Part shown: in pieces, positions 48,427-57,675 of the stretch
How the letters are laid out: each line of letters starts with the position of its first letter
Position numbering within the stretch: position 1 is the stretch's first letter
Origin: Brotaphodocola sp003480315
Lineage (GTDB): Bacteria > Bacillota > Clostridia > Lachnospirales > Lachnospiraceae
Reading direction: 5' to 3' (one strand)
DNA length: 64,000 nucleotides
NCBI RefSeq assembly: GCF_964246085.1
Contig: NZ_CAXTPD010000008.1
Program-made: the position numbers and the translations under genes
The notes under the pieces: generated by a model
Databases searched by the model: none
Seen by the model: the letters and a program-made list of their open reading frames with translations, nothing else
Told to the model about the DNA's origin: nothing

Positions 48427-49863
48427 ATGAGCAAACAGTATGAGACCGTCATTGGTCTGGAGGTTCACGTAGAACTGGCCACCAAAACCAAAATTTTCTG
48501 CGGCTGCTCCACGGAGTTTGGCGGAGCGCCGAATACCCACACCTGCCCGGTCTGCACCGGTATGCCGGGTTCTCTTCCGGTTTTGAATAAGCAGGTTGTG
48601 GAATATGCATTGGCCGTGGGTCTTGCCACCAACTGCGGCATCAACCAGTACTGCAAATTTGACCGGAAGAACTATTTCTATCCGGATAACCCGCAGAACT
48701 ACCAGATTTCCCAGTTATATCTGCCAATCTGCCACGACGGCTGGGTAGAGATCGACACCGCAGCAGGCAAAAAGAAAATCGGCATTCATGAGATCCACAT
48801 GGAGGAGGATGCCGGAAAGCTGGTTCATGACGAGTGGGAGGACTGCTCCCTGGTGGACTACAACCGAAGCGGTGTGCCGCTGATCGAGATCGTATCCGAG
48901 CCGGATATGCGAAGCGCCGATGAAGTCATTGCCTACCTGGAGAAGCTTCGTCTGATCATCCAGTATCTGGGTGCCTCTGACTGCAAGCTGCAGGAGGGCT
49001 CCATGCGTGCAGATGTCAACCTGTCCGTCCGCGAGGTGGGCGCACCGGAGTTTGGCACGAGAACCGAGATGAAGAACTTAAACTCCTTCAAGGCCATTGC
49101 CCGTGCCATTGAGGGCGAGCGCGTCCGTCAGATCGAGCTGATCGAGGATGGCAAAAAGGTCATCCAGGAAACCCGCCGCTGGGATGACAACAAGGAATCC
49201 TCCCATGCGATGCGTTCCAAGGAGGATGCTCAGGATTACCGTTACTTCCCGGATCCGGATCTGGTTCCGGTATGGATTTCGGATGAGTGGATCGAGCGGG
49301 TGAAGGCAGCGCAGCCGGAGCTCCGCACCGAGAAGTTGGCACGCTATGAGAGTGAGTACGGACTGCCGCAGTACGATGCGGAAATCCTGACCGGCTCCAA
49401 GCATCTGGCTGATGTATTTGAGCAGACCGTGGCAATCTGCGGCAAGCCGAAGGAAGTTTCTAACTGGCTGATGACGGAGGTCATGCGCCTGTTAAAAGAG
49501 CAGGAGCAGGAGCCGGAAGACATGAAGTTTTCTCCGGAGAATCTGGCAAAGCTCATCAGCCTGGTAGAGAAGAACGTTATTAACCGTACCGTTGCGAAGG
49601 ATGTGTTTGAGGCTGTGTTTAAGGAAGATGTGGATCCGGAAGGTTACGTTGAGGAACACGGCTTAAAGGTGGTAAATGATACCGATGCGCTGACAAAGAC
49701 CATCGAGGAGCTTCTGGAGAAGAACCCGCAATCTGTTGCAGATTTCAAGGCCGGAAAAGAGAAAGCTATGGGCTTTATTGTAGGTCAGACCATGCGTGCC
49801 ATGAAGGGCAAGGCAGACCCGGCTGTGGTAAATCAGCTGGTAAGAGAACTCATGTCCCGGTAA
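48427..49863 (+). CDS. gatB: Asp-tRNA(Asn)/Glu-tRNA(Gln) amidotransferase subunit B
   Basis: The 478-residue kinase and tRNA-binding subunit. YETVIGLEVHVELATKTKIF, the zinc cysteines FCGCSTEFGGAPNTHTCPVC, HEIHMEEDAGKLVHD and GTRTEMKNLNSFKAIARAIE are standard. The C-terminal YqeY/tail domain (residues about 400-478) is complete. The ATG at 48427 follows gatA by one base and has AGGAGG upstream. Confidence 0.97.
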   Translation: MSKQYETVIGLEVHVELATKTKIFCGCSTEFGGAPNTHTCPVCTGMPGSLPVLNKQVVEYALAVGLATNCGINQYCKFDRKNYFYPDNPQNYQISQLYLPICHDGWVEIDTAAGKKKIGIHEIHMEEDAGKLVHDEWEDCSLVDYNRSGVPLIEIVSEPDMRSADEVIAYLEKLRLIIQYLGASDCKLQEGSMRADVNLSVREVGAPEFGTRTEMKNLNSFKAIARAIEGERVRQIELIEDGKKVIQETRRWDDNKESSHAMRSKEDAQDYRYFPDPDLVPVWISDEWIERVKAAQPELRTEKLARYESEYGLPQYDAEILTGSKHLADVFEQTVAICGKPKEVSNWLMTEVMRLLKEQEQEPEDMKFSPENLAKLISLVEKNVINRTVAKDVFEAVFKEDVDPEGYVEEHGLKVVNDTDALTKTIEELLEKNPQSVADFKAGKEKAMGFIVGQTMRAMKGKADPAVVNQLVRELMSR

Positions 49864-50058
49864 AAAAGACAGTTTTCACTCAGATGTCTTTGCAGGGAAA
49901 CCAGAGACAGAAATAGAATATATATTCTATTAAATTTGTGAAAAATGCGATTGTAATACCGATATATTTCGTGTAGAATGGAATGCAAACCAAGAACCCC
50001 GGGTGTCAGCGCCTGGGTGAAGAAAGGGAGTACACAGCTGATGAGGAGGAAAAAGAAG

Positions 50059-51375
50059 ATGCAGCCATATGCAGAGATGAGCACAGAGGAACTGCAGGAG
50101 CTCAGAAAGCAGCTTTCTGCCCAGTACAAAGAGTTTCAGGGAAAGGATTTAAGACTGGACATGTCCAGAGGTAAGCCGAGCGTAGAGCAGCTGGATCTTT
50201 CCATGGGAATGATGGATGTATTAAGCAGCAGTGATGATTTAACCTGCGAAGACGGAACCGACTGCCGTAACTATGGTGGACTGACCGGAATCAGGGAAGC
50301 CAAAGAGCTGATCGGAGACATGATGGAGGTAGCTCCGGATTACATCATCATTTATGGCAATTCCAGCCTGAATGTTATGTTCGATACCGTATCCCGATCC
50401 ATGACTCACGGCGTAATGGGATGTACTCCGTGGTGCAAATTAGATAAAGTGAAGTTCCTTTGCCCGGTACCGGGTTATGACCGTCATTTTGCCATTACCC
50501 AGTATTTCGGCATTGAGATGATCAATGTTCCGATGACTCCGGATGGCCCGGATATGGATATGGTGGAAAGACTTGTGGCAGAGGATGACAGCATTAAGGG
50601 TATCTGGTGCGTGCCGAAGTATTCCAATCCGACCGGAACCAGCTATTCCGATGAGACCGTCCGCCGTTTTGCAAGACTGAAACCGGCCGCTCCGGATTTC
50701 CGTATCTACTGGGATAATGCTTATGGCGTACATCATTTATACGATCACGATCAGGACCATCTGATCGAGATTCTGGCAGAGTGTAAGCGTGCCGGCAACC
50801 CGGATATGGTTTACAAATTCGCTTCCACCTCAAAAATCAGTTTCCCGGGTTCCGGTATTGCAGCCATCGCAACCTCCCGCAACAACCTGGAGGATATTGA
50901 GAAGCAGTTGAAATTCCAGACCATCAGCCATGATAAGGTAAACCAGCTGCGTCATGTCCGTTACTTTGGTGATATCCATGGCATGGTAGAGCATATGCGC
51001 AAGCATGCGGATATCCTGCGTCCGAAGTTTGAGGCAGTCATTGATACCCTGGAGCGTGAGCTTGGCGGTCTTGGCATCGGAACCTGGACCAAGCCAAAGG
51101 GAGGTTACTTTATCGCCTTCGATTCCCTGGATGGTTGTGCAAAGGCTATCGTAGCGCGCTGTAAGAAAGCCGGTCTGGTTATGACCGGTGCCGGAGCAAC
51201 CTATCCGTACGGCAAAGACCCGCACGATACCAACATCCGAATTGCACCGTCCTATCCACCTCTGAGTGATCTGATCCTGGCAATGGACTTGTTCGCGCTG
51301 TGTACGAAGATCGTAAGTATTGATAAGATCCTGAAAGACCGGGCAGAGGCGCAGGAAGCACCGGAGCAGGCATAA
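50059..51375 (+). CDS. Aspartate aminotransferase, class Ic type
   Basis: A 438-residue PLP enzyme of the Asp_aminotransf (class Ic) group. The chain RLDMSRGKPSVEQLDLSMGM, NYGGLTGIREAKELIGDMME, VPKYSNPTGTSYSDETVRRF, YWDNAYGVHHLYDHDQDHLI, then KFASTSKISFPGSGIAA supplies the PLP lysine (in STSKI) and the Asn-Pro-Thr-Gly motif. It converts aspartate and 2-oxoglutarate to oxaloacetate and glutamate. It follows gatB by 195 bases and has its own AGGAGG site; a link to Asn supply is plausible. A terminator follows. Confidence 0.9.
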   Translation: MQPYAEMSTEELQELRKQLSAQYKEFQGKDLRLDMSRGKPSVEQLDLSMGMMDVLSSSDDLTCEDGTDCRNYGGLTGIREAKELIGDMMEVAPDYIIIYGNSSLNVMFDTVSRSMTHGVMGCTPWCKLDKVKFLCPVPGYDRHFAITQYFGIEMINVPMTPDGPDMDMVERLVAEDDSIKGIWCVPKYSNPTGTSYSDETVRRFARLKPAAPDFRIYWDNAYGVHHLYDHDQDHLIEILAECKRAGNPDMVYKFASTSKISFPGSGIAAIATSRNNLEDIEKQLKFQTISHDKVNQLRHVRYFGDIHGMVEHMRKHADILRPKFEAVIDTLERELGGLGIGTWTKPKGGYFIAFDSLDGCAKAIVARCKKAGLVMTGAGATYPYGKDPHDTNIRIAPSYPPLSDLILAMDLFALCTKIVSIDKILKDRAEAQEAPEQA

Positions 51376-51403
51376 CGTGTTCTAAAAAAACAAAATAGAA
51401 AAG

Positions 51404-51451
51404 AAAAAATCCATGTTGTTTGCGTGTGAACGTAAGCAGCATGGATTTTTT
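51404..51451 (+). terminator. Rho-independent terminator after the aminotransferase gene
   Basis: AAAAAATCCATG (51404-51415) pairs perfectly with CATGGATTTTTT (51440-51451), with an inner CGTGTGAACG loop region. Confidence 0.9.
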
Positions 51452-51540
51452 GTTTCTGAAATACAGAACTCTGTTGCGCAAACGGATTGTCATTCACAGG
51501 AATGAGCACAGCCATGTGCAAAGAATGCCCCAAGGTATCA

Positions 51541-51568
51541 TTGAAAAAAAAGGAGGCATACGTATAAT
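51541..51568 (+). promoter_or_regulatory. Promoter of the galactitol-type PTS operon
   Basis: TTGAAA (51541-51546) and TATAAT (51563-51568), 16 bases apart. Two small inverted repeats upstream, CATTC/GAATG (51491-51504) and GCACA/TGTGC (51506-51519), are candidates for the PRD regulator's site. Confidence 0.65.
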
Positions 51569-51638
51569 GGAAGTATAAGAAATGGTCAGTAAGCGCGCAA
51601 GAGTCTGTTTCTGAAATAGAGAATAAGGAGCTGGAACA

Positions 51639-52121
51639 TTGAATAGAGACATTATTTATAAGGAACTTGTTCAACTGGATCTGGAAGCAGAAAGTACAGA
51701 TGAGGTGTTTTCTATCCTGGCAGAGAAATTGGAAAAAGCGGGATATATTCGTTCAGGCTTTTTAGAAGCAATCAAGGAACGGGAAAAAAATTATCCTACG
51801 GCATTGCCGATTGAACCTTATCCGGTGGCAATTCCGCATACAGATCCTAAATGTATTGTAAAGCCGTTTGTTGCATGTGTTCGGTTAAAACATCCTATTC
51901 CATGGAGAGAAATGGCAGCAAATGAGATTATCCATCAGGTGAAATTTGCATTTATGCTTGGTTTCCAGGAAGCAGATGCAGGAGAAAGCCATATAGAACT
52001 TTTACAGATTCTGGTCAATAACCTGCAAAAGGTGGAGCTGATGGAAAAATTGGACCATGCAAACACGGTTGAGGAGTATTGGAAACTGATTATATCAATG
52101 GATGGATTGGAGGATTCATAA
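51639..52121 (+). CDS. PTS fructose/galactitol-type IIA component
   Basis: A 160-residue IIA protein. Phosphorylated His lies in YPVAIPHTDPKCIVKPFVAC, the usual motif of this class. The helical C-terminus (ESHIELLQILVNNLQKVELM) is as expected. It accepts phosphate from HPr and passes it to the IIB encoded next. The start is a TTG at 51639, 9 bases after AAGGAG; no in-frame ATG lies near. The stop overlaps the IIB start by one base. Confidence 0.92.
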   Translation: MNRDIIYKELVQLDLEAESTDEVFSILAEKLEKAGYIRSGFLEAIKEREKNYPTALPIEPYPVAIPHTDPKCIVKPFVACVRLKHPIPWREMAANEIIHQVKFAFMLGFQEADAGESHIELLQILVNNLQKVELMEKLDHANTVEEYWKLIISMDGLEDS

Positions 52122-52396
52122 TGAAAAAGATTGTAGTAGCATGTGCGAGCGGAGTAGCAACTTCCCAGGCAGTAGCAAGTAAGGTAAATCGTCTTCTGAA
52201 AGAAAATCATGTGGATGCAGCAATGAAAGCAGTAAACATTCGTTCCCTGGATACGGAATTAAGAGACAGTGTGGCATATATTTCCATTACAAAAACGACA
52301 AAGGAATATCCGGTTCCGGTAATTAATGGAATTGCATTTTTAACCGGAGTAAAACAGGCAGATGAATTAAATAAACTGATTGAACTTTGTAAATAG
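52121..52396 (+). CDS. PTS galactitol-type IIB component
   Basis: A 91-residue IIB of the Gat family. It begins MKKIVVACASGVATSQAVAS; the Cys at residue 8 is the phospho-acceptor. The length is the family norm. The ATG overlaps the IIA stop (TAATG), so the two are coupled. It phosphorylates the sugar bound to IIC. Confidence 0.94.
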   Translation: MKKIVVACASGVATSQAVASKVNRLLKENHVDAAMKAVNIRSLDTELRDSVAYISITKTTKEYPVPVINGIAFLTGVKQADELNKLIELCK

Positions 52397-52408
52397 CAGG
52401 AGGAAATT

Positions 52409-53773
52409 ATGGAGATACTTACTCAGATAGTGAACTTTTTTCTGGGCCTTGGAGCGTCAGTATTTGTTCCGTTTATTATGATCATTGCCGGATTGATCGT
52501 GAGAATGAAAGTTAAAGATGCGATTTCATCTGGTATTACGCTGGCCGTAGCCTTTACCGGAATGAACCTGATTATCAGCTTCATGAAGGATTCCCTGAAT
52601 CCGGCGGCACAGGCAATTATGTCAGCAACGGGCATGTCATTTCCGGTTGTTGATGGTGGATGGACTACTATGGCCACTATTTCCTGGTCCTGGCCGTATG
52701 CATTTTTAATGTTTCCGTTGCTGATCGGAATCAATGTGTTAATGATCCTGTTAAATAAAACGAACACGATCAATGCGGATCTGTGGAATGTATGGCTGAA
52801 GATTTTCACAGCAGTTGCAGTGGCATCCATTACAAAGAGTGTTATTCTGGCATTTGTGGTGGCAGCAGTGCAGGTTGTGGTAGAATTGAAATCGGCAGAT
52901 GCCAACCAGCATAGAATCGAAAAATTAACAGGAATCCCGGGAGTGACCTGTACGCATACAACATTAACCTTTTGCGCAGTTATGTATCCGATTGCATGCC
53001 TGCTGAAGAAGATCCCGGGTATGGATCGCAAGTTCGATACGGAAACCCTGAGAAACAAGTTTGGTATTTTTGCTGAGAATCATGTGCTGGGATTTATTTT
53101 AGGCTGTTTATTTGGTGCGGTGGCAAGATATGCTTTTGCCGATGTGCTGATCCTGGGTGTAAAGGCGGCAACTGCCATGACACTTTTCCCGGTAGTAGCT
53201 AAGTATTTTATGCAGGCATTATCACCTATTTCTGAGGCAATGAGCGAATTTATGAATAAGAAATTCGAAGGAAAAGAGCTCAACGTTGGTCTTGACTGGC
53301 CGATTATGGGAGGATGCAACGAAATCTGGCTTACGATTCTCTGGAGCATTCCATTTATGCTGTTGTTCTCTGCGATTTTACCTGGAAACGGAATTCTTCC
53401 GTTTGCCGGCCTGATGGGCTCATCCCTGGCAGTTCCGGCATTTCTGGTAACACAGGGAAATCTGATTCAGATGTTTATTCTTGCGGCAATCAGCTGTCCA
53501 ATCTTTTTATGGGTGGGAACTGCATTTGCTCCGTTTATGACAGAGCTTGCAACGGTTACCGGAAGTGTATCACTCAATGCAGGAGAATTGATCAGTAACA
53601 GCCTGATCAATGGACCGGTATTTACATATTCTATTTCACACGTGTTCCAGTTCCTGCAGGGTAATTTTATTCCATTGATCATTTTAGTAGTTTGGTTTGT
53701 ATGCTTTATTTCTTATTATAGAGCACTGAGAAAGGAAGAAGCCGAAGATCTGGCCCGGGAAGGGGAAAAATAG
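52409..53773 (+). CDS. PTS galactitol-type IIC component
   Basis: A 454-residue sugar-transporting membrane subunit with about ten helices. Segments such as FFLGLGASVFVPFIMIIAGL, VRMKVKDAISSGITLAVAFT, PGVTCTHTTLTFCAVMYPIA and YAFADVLILGVKAATAMTLF fit GatC-type IIC proteins. It follows IIB by 12 bases. The substrate is a hexitol, pentitol or related sugar; the aldolase at the end of the operon suggests it yields a ketose-1-phosphate. Confidence 0.93.
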   Translation: MEILTQIVNFFLGLGASVFVPFIMIIAGLIVRMKVKDAISSGITLAVAFTGMNLIISFMKDSLNPAAQAIMSATGMSFPVVDGGWTTMATISWSWPYAFLMFPLLIGINVLMILLNKTNTINADLWNVWLKIFTAVAVASITKSVILAFVVAAVQVVVELKSADANQHRIEKLTGIPGVTCTHTTLTFCAVMYPIACLLKKIPGMDRKFDTETLRNKFGIFAENHVLGFILGCLFGAVARYAFADVLILGVKAATAMTLFPVVAKYFMQALSPISEAMSEFMNKKFEGKELNVGLDWPIMGGCNEIWLTILWSIPFMLLFSAILPGNGILPFAGLMGSSLAVPAFLVTQGNLIQMFILAAISCPIFLWVGTAFAPFMTELATVTGSVSLNAGELISNSLINGPVFTYSISHVFQFLQGNFIPLIILVVWFVCFISYYRALRKEEAEDLAREGEK

Positions 53774-53794
53774 TTCTGAAAGGAGAGATTGAAG

Positions 53795-55858
53795 GTGTAC
53801 CTGGATCAAAGGGGAGTTAAGATATTAAAGATGATCGTGAATGATCCGTCGGTTTCAGGAAAAGAACTGGAACAGACCTTAGGGCTGAGCAGAAAACAGA
53901 TCAGCTACAGTCTTGGGAAAATTAACGATTACCTGAAAAAGAATGGTTTCGAGGAAATCAAATGGCTGAAAACGGGGAGATTTCTGGTTTCGCTTGCGGT
54001 AATCAGGGAGTATCAGTCGGAAGATTCGAAAACAGCCGAGTACACCTATGTTCTCTCAGATGAAGAACGATACAGCTGGCTGACCTTACGTCTGTTATGT
54101 CACACAGAAGAATTGTCTACATATCATTTTACAGATGAATTGAAAATCAGTAAAAATACGTTGATGAGTGATCTGAAACGGGTTCAGGAGATTATGAAAT
54201 CTTATGGCCTGGAGCTGAATTACGACAGAAAGCGCGGATATGTGGTTTATGGAGAGGAATATGACAAGCGTGGATTGATTATCCAGGCATTAAGGGAGAA
54301 TTTGAATATTCCTGGAGGTGAGGAACGTCTCGCTGTGGTTTACCACATAAAACAGACAGAGCTGGAACAGCTGAAATCAGATATAAAAGAAATAGAAGAG
54401 AAACTGTCTGTCTGTTATGCAGATGAACGGATGAAAGAATTTCCATATATTCTGGCATTTCTTTTACGGCAGATTCGGAACGGATGCCTGCTGCAGAACT
54501 TGCCGGAATCCTGTAGGCATGTAACCGGCACCAAAGAATATATGGTCATGTCCTCTTTTTGCATGAAGCATGGAATTGACAGTGAAAAAGAAAAAATCTT
54601 TTTTACAATGCAGCTCCAGATCTCTAAGTATTCCAGTCGGAATGAAGCAGGTGAAAATCAGGCACAGCTGAAAGCTGCGGCACAGGATGCGATCAAGTGC
54701 TTTGAACGGATCAGTTGTGTACAGATTTCTGATAAGGAAGGTCTTTTGGAGGCATTGTTACAGCATTTACAGCCGGCGGTATACCGAATCCGGTATCATT
54801 ATCATGTGCAGCCTGATATCTCAGATATGATTCTTCCAAAATATCAGTACTTGCACGAAATTGTAAAGCTGTCTGTATTTCCATTGGAAACGCTGCTTGG
54901 AGAAACAATGCCGGATCGTGAAACGATTTATATAACCGCATTGATTGGAGCATGGCTGCGGAAGGAAGGCCTTCTGGGAACCATGCAGCCAAGAAAAAAA
55001 GCAGTTGTTGTTTGCAGCAATGGAATTACAGTGTCGCATTTTTTACACATTACCTTGGAAGAAATGTTTCCGGAAATTGAATTTACAGCTTGCCTTTCCA
55101 TCCGTGGATTCGAAGAATATCAGAAAGATTTCCAGATTGTTTTTACAACGACAAGATTAAACACAGACAAGGTTCAGTTTGTGGTAACCCCTTCATTTAA
55201 TGAGTACACAGGAAAGATTTTTCGTCAAAAAGTACTTCGGGAGCTGGAGGGAGTCAGCTATGAAAATGTAACGACAGAAGGAATTATGGCTTTGATAGAT
55301 CGTTATGCAGTCGTTCAGGAACGGGATAAGCTGGAAAAAAGCCTGCACCAGTATTTGTCATCATTTTCCGGAAAAGCATATCCGGAATTGCGGAATGAAG
55401 GACTTTGTCTGCGGGATCTGCTGAAGCCGGAAAATATAGAATTTGCGGCGGAGATTCATCCATGGGATGAGGCAATTCGTAATGCGTCAAATGTTTTATG
55501 GGAAAACGGAAGCATTGAGCTGCGCTATATCAATAAGATGATCCGGCTGATTCAGGAAAATCAGCCATATATCATGCTGGCGGATGGTGTGATTGTTGCG
55601 CATGCGGGTGTAGATGACGGAGTAGCCAGGCCCGCAATGTCACTTTACCGAATGCCAGAGAGAATATCAATAGATGGATATATGGACGCAGATATCATTA
55701 TGGTTTTGGCTACTCCGGATAAAACGATCCATTTAACAGCGTTGTATCAGCTGATTCATCTTCTGGAAAATGAAGTTAACTTAAATAAGATCCGGATGGC
55801 TGAAAACACAGAGGAACTGGTACAGCTGATTGAATGGGAAAGCAGTCTGAAAATATAG
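53795..55858 (+). CDS. PRD-containing transcriptional regulator with EIIB and EIIA domains
   Basis: A 687-residue activator of the MtlR/LicR/ManR class. Two N-terminal helix-turn-helix domains (VSGKELEQTLGLSRKQISYS and STYHFTDELKISKNTLMSDL) precede two PTS regulation domains (about residues 170-280 and 300-400). A Gat-type EIIB-like domain (VVVCSNGITVSHFLHITLEE, Cys conserved) and a C-terminal EIIA domain (MLADGVIVAHAGVDDGVARP, His conserved) follow. Phosphorylation by the PTS would tune its activity. GTG at 53795 is preferred (9 bases after AGGAG) over TTG at 53789. It is cotranscribed with the permease it should control. Confidence 0.92.
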   Translation: MYLDQRGVKILKMIVNDPSVSGKELEQTLGLSRKQISYSLGKINDYLKKNGFEEIKWLKTGRFLVSLAVIREYQSEDSKTAEYTYVLSDEERYSWLTLRLLCHTEELSTYHFTDELKISKNTLMSDLKRVQEIMKSYGLELNYDRKRGYVVYGEEYDKRGLIIQALRENLNIPGGEERLAVVYHIKQTELEQLKSDIKEIEEKLSVCYADERMKEFPYILAFLLRQIRNGCLLQNLPESCRHVTGTKEYMVMSSFCMKHGIDSEKEKIFFTMQLQISKYSSRNEAGENQAQLKAAAQDAIKCFERISCVQISDKEGLLEALLQHLQPAVYRIRYHYHVQPDISDMILPKYQYLHEIVKLSVFPLETLLGETMPDRETIYITALIGAWLRKEGLLGTMQPRKKAVVVCSNGITVSHFLHITLEEMFPEIEFTACLSIRGFEEYQKDFQIVFTTTRLNTDKVQFVVTPSFNEYTGKIFRQKVLRELEGVSYENVTTEGIMALIDRYAVVQERDKLEKSLHQYLSSFSGKAYPELRNEGLCLRDLLKPENIEFAAEIHPWDEAIRNASNVLWENGSIELRYINKMIRLIQENQPYIMLADGVIVAHAGVDDGVARPAMSLYRMPERISIDGYMDADIIMVLATPDKTIHLTALYQLIHLLENEVNLNKIRMAENTEELVQLIEWESSLKI

Positions 55859-55876
55859 GATGGAGGAATTGTGGAT

Positions 55877-56545
55877 ATGTCAGATGCATTACAAAAAGCA
55901 AAAGAGGAAGTCTTATGGGGCTGCCGTCTGATGGTGGAAAGAGGTTATCTGTTAGGAACAGTAGGAAATCTGAGTGCCAGAGCGGATGGAACAGATCTGG
56001 TTGTTATCACACCGACAAGTCTGCCATATGATACGATGACAGAAGAGGATCTGGTTGTGGTAAATCTGAATGGAGAGATAGTCTCAGGGAAACACCAGCC
56101 ATCTATTGAGTGTTCCATGCATTTAGGGGTATATCGGGCACGTCCGGAACTTCGGGCTCTGGTACATACCCATTCAAAATATGCAACAACGGTTAGTTTG
56201 ATTAAGGAACTGGATATCATGCCGGCAATTGATACCGAACAGTCTTTATATCTGGGTGGAGATATTAATATTGTTCCGTTTGCATTTCCTGGATCCAAAG
56301 AACTGGCTGAATATGTAAAGGAGGGAATTGGAACTAATGCCGGGCTTCTGATGGCAAATCATGGAGCGTTAGGAGTAGGAATTTCCATGAAAGATGCAGT
56401 AATTGCATCCGATATTATTGAACGCAACAGTGAGATGTATCTGCTGTTAAAAGCGGGAGGATTCGATTATAAACCAATGACAGAGGATTATAAGGTGTTT
56501 GTAAAAGAAAAATCGAAAAAGAAGCGTCAGGTTATTAGTGCTTAA
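55877..56545 (+). CDS. Class II aldolase/adducin family protein (fuculose-phosphate aldolase type)
   Basis: A 222-residue zinc aldolase. Motifs: RGYLLGTVGNLSARADGTDL (Gly-Asn), VVITPTSLPYDTM (phosphate loop), SIECSMHLGVYRARPELRAL (catalytic Glu) and VHTHSKYATTVSLI (zinc His pair), with a third zinc His in MANHGALGVG. It splits a ketose-1-phosphate (fuculose-, rhamnulose- or ribulose-type) into dihydroxyacetone phosphate plus an aldehyde. An epimerase of the AraD class is a less likely alternative. ATG at 55877 or GTG at 55871 could start. It ends the PTS operon. Confidence 0.85.
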   Translation: MSDALQKAKEEVLWGCRLMVERGYLLGTVGNLSARADGTDLVVITPTSLPYDTMTEEDLVVVNLNGEIVSGKHQPSIECSMHLGVYRARPELRALVHTHSKYATTVSLIKELDIMPAIDTEQSLYLGGDINIVPFAFPGSKELAEYVKEGIGTNAGLLMANHGALGVGISMKDAVIASDIIERNSEMYLLLKAGGFDYKPMTEDYKVFVKEKSKKKRQVISA

Positions 56546-56556
56546 CAGAAAGATTT

Positions 56557-56612
56557 GAAAAGGGGCTGCCACAAAATCATCCATATGAGATGATCTTGTG
56601 ACAGCCCCTTTG
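56557..56612. terminator. Strong bidirectional terminator
   Basis: AAAAGGGGCTG near 56558 pairs with CAGCCCCTTT ending at 56611, with an inner ATCATC/GATGAT stem. It lies between the aldolase and the convergent P1 peptidase. Confidence 0.92.
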
Positions 56613-56628
56613 ATGAAATTTTTTGTTT

Positions 56629-57588
56629 CTATTTTGCCGCCTTTACTGCTACCTGGATTGCCTCTGCCATAACTTCTGCCGCCAGTGTCCCGGCAACATT
56701 TAAGTCTGCTTCTACGGTTCCGATAGAGGCGGCATAGATGGAATCACCGTCGGCCATGGTGCCTACCGGGTTGATGCAGCGCGCGTAGCCGCTGCGGGCC
56801 ATGGAAGCAATTTTGCTTAATTCTGCTTTGGAAAACGCGCCGTTGGTGATAATGGCACCGATGGTGGTGTTGGTTTTGCTGTTTGGATCGTGTTGGAACT
56901 GGTCGGTTCTCTGGCTGAATTTGTAAAGCTCTTCCAGGGTATCAAAGAATCCGCTGCCATCCGGTTTTCTTGGACCGGCAATTTTTTCGCCGGTAGCCGG
57001 ATTATAAACATCGCCGAAGGCATTTAAGACTACAACTGCGGCAATCTTTAAGTCACCGATGGAGGCTGCATACATGCCGAGACCGGTTTTTGTGGCTTTG
57101 TCCCGGCCATAGATTTTGCCAACACTGGCGCCGGTGCCTCCGCCTAAGATGCCGGATACCGGATGCGGGTGTTCTGCATCCTGGCAGGCAGCATAACCCA
57201 TAGCAGCATCCGGGCGGATATCAGAACGTCCAATACTCAGGTCGTAGATACAGGACTGGCAGACTAACGGAACCTTCGCAAATCCGGTTTCATAACCAAT
57301 ACCGTGTTCTTCCAGATAGCGCATGACTCCGTCACTGGCAGCCAGGCCGAAGGCAGAGCCGCCGGAGAGTACAATGGCATTGAGCGGATTGTCGGCGGTG
57401 ATGGGGGATGTGAGTGGAGTTTCCCGGGAAGCAGGCCCACCTCCGCTGATATCAATACCGGCTTTTGCACCGTGGTCGAAGAGCAGAACCGTCACACCGG
57501 TCATGGCCTCATAATCCTGGGCGTTGCCGATGCGAAGACCCTCAAGATCAGTAATGGGAATCTCTCTGACAGAGTCGAATAATTTCAT
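56629..57588 (-). CDS. P1 family peptidase (DmpA-type aminopeptidase)
   Basis: A 319-residue Ntn-hydrolase-fold P1 (S58) peptidase. ITDLEGLRIGNAQDYEAMTG, GGGPASRETPLTSP and AIVLSGGSAFGLAASDGVMR mark the family. The self-cleavage and nucleophile region is NTTIGAIITNGAFSKAELSK, here with Thr instead of the more common Ser. Characterised members release N-terminal D- or beta-amino acids from peptides. The ATG has GGAGGG at 6 bases. It follows the ECF S-component gene by 87 bases on the same strand, hinting that the transported vitamin-like compound and the hydrolase are connected. Confidence 0.9.
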   Translation of the reverse strand: MKLFDSVREIPITDLEGLRIGNAQDYEAMTGVTVLLFDHGAKAGIDISGGGPASRETPLTSPITADNPLNAIVLSGGSAFGLAASDGVMRYLEEHGIGYETGFAKVPLVCQSCIYDLSIGRSDIRPDAAMGYAACQDAEHPHPVSGILGGGTGASVGKIYGRDKATKTGLGMYAASIGDLKIAAVVVLNAFGDVYNPATGEKIAGPRKPDGSGFFDTLEELYKFSQRTDQFQHDPNSKTNTTIGAIITNGAFSKAELSKIASMARSGYARCINPVGTMADGDSIYAASIGTVEADLNVAGTLAAEVMAEAIQVAVKAAK

Positions 57589-57675
57589 GATGAACCCTCC
57601 ATGTTTGAAATAGTTAAGCCGCAGGGATCCTGCGGCTTATGAAATCGTGTTTCTTCTATTATATATAGCCCGTTT

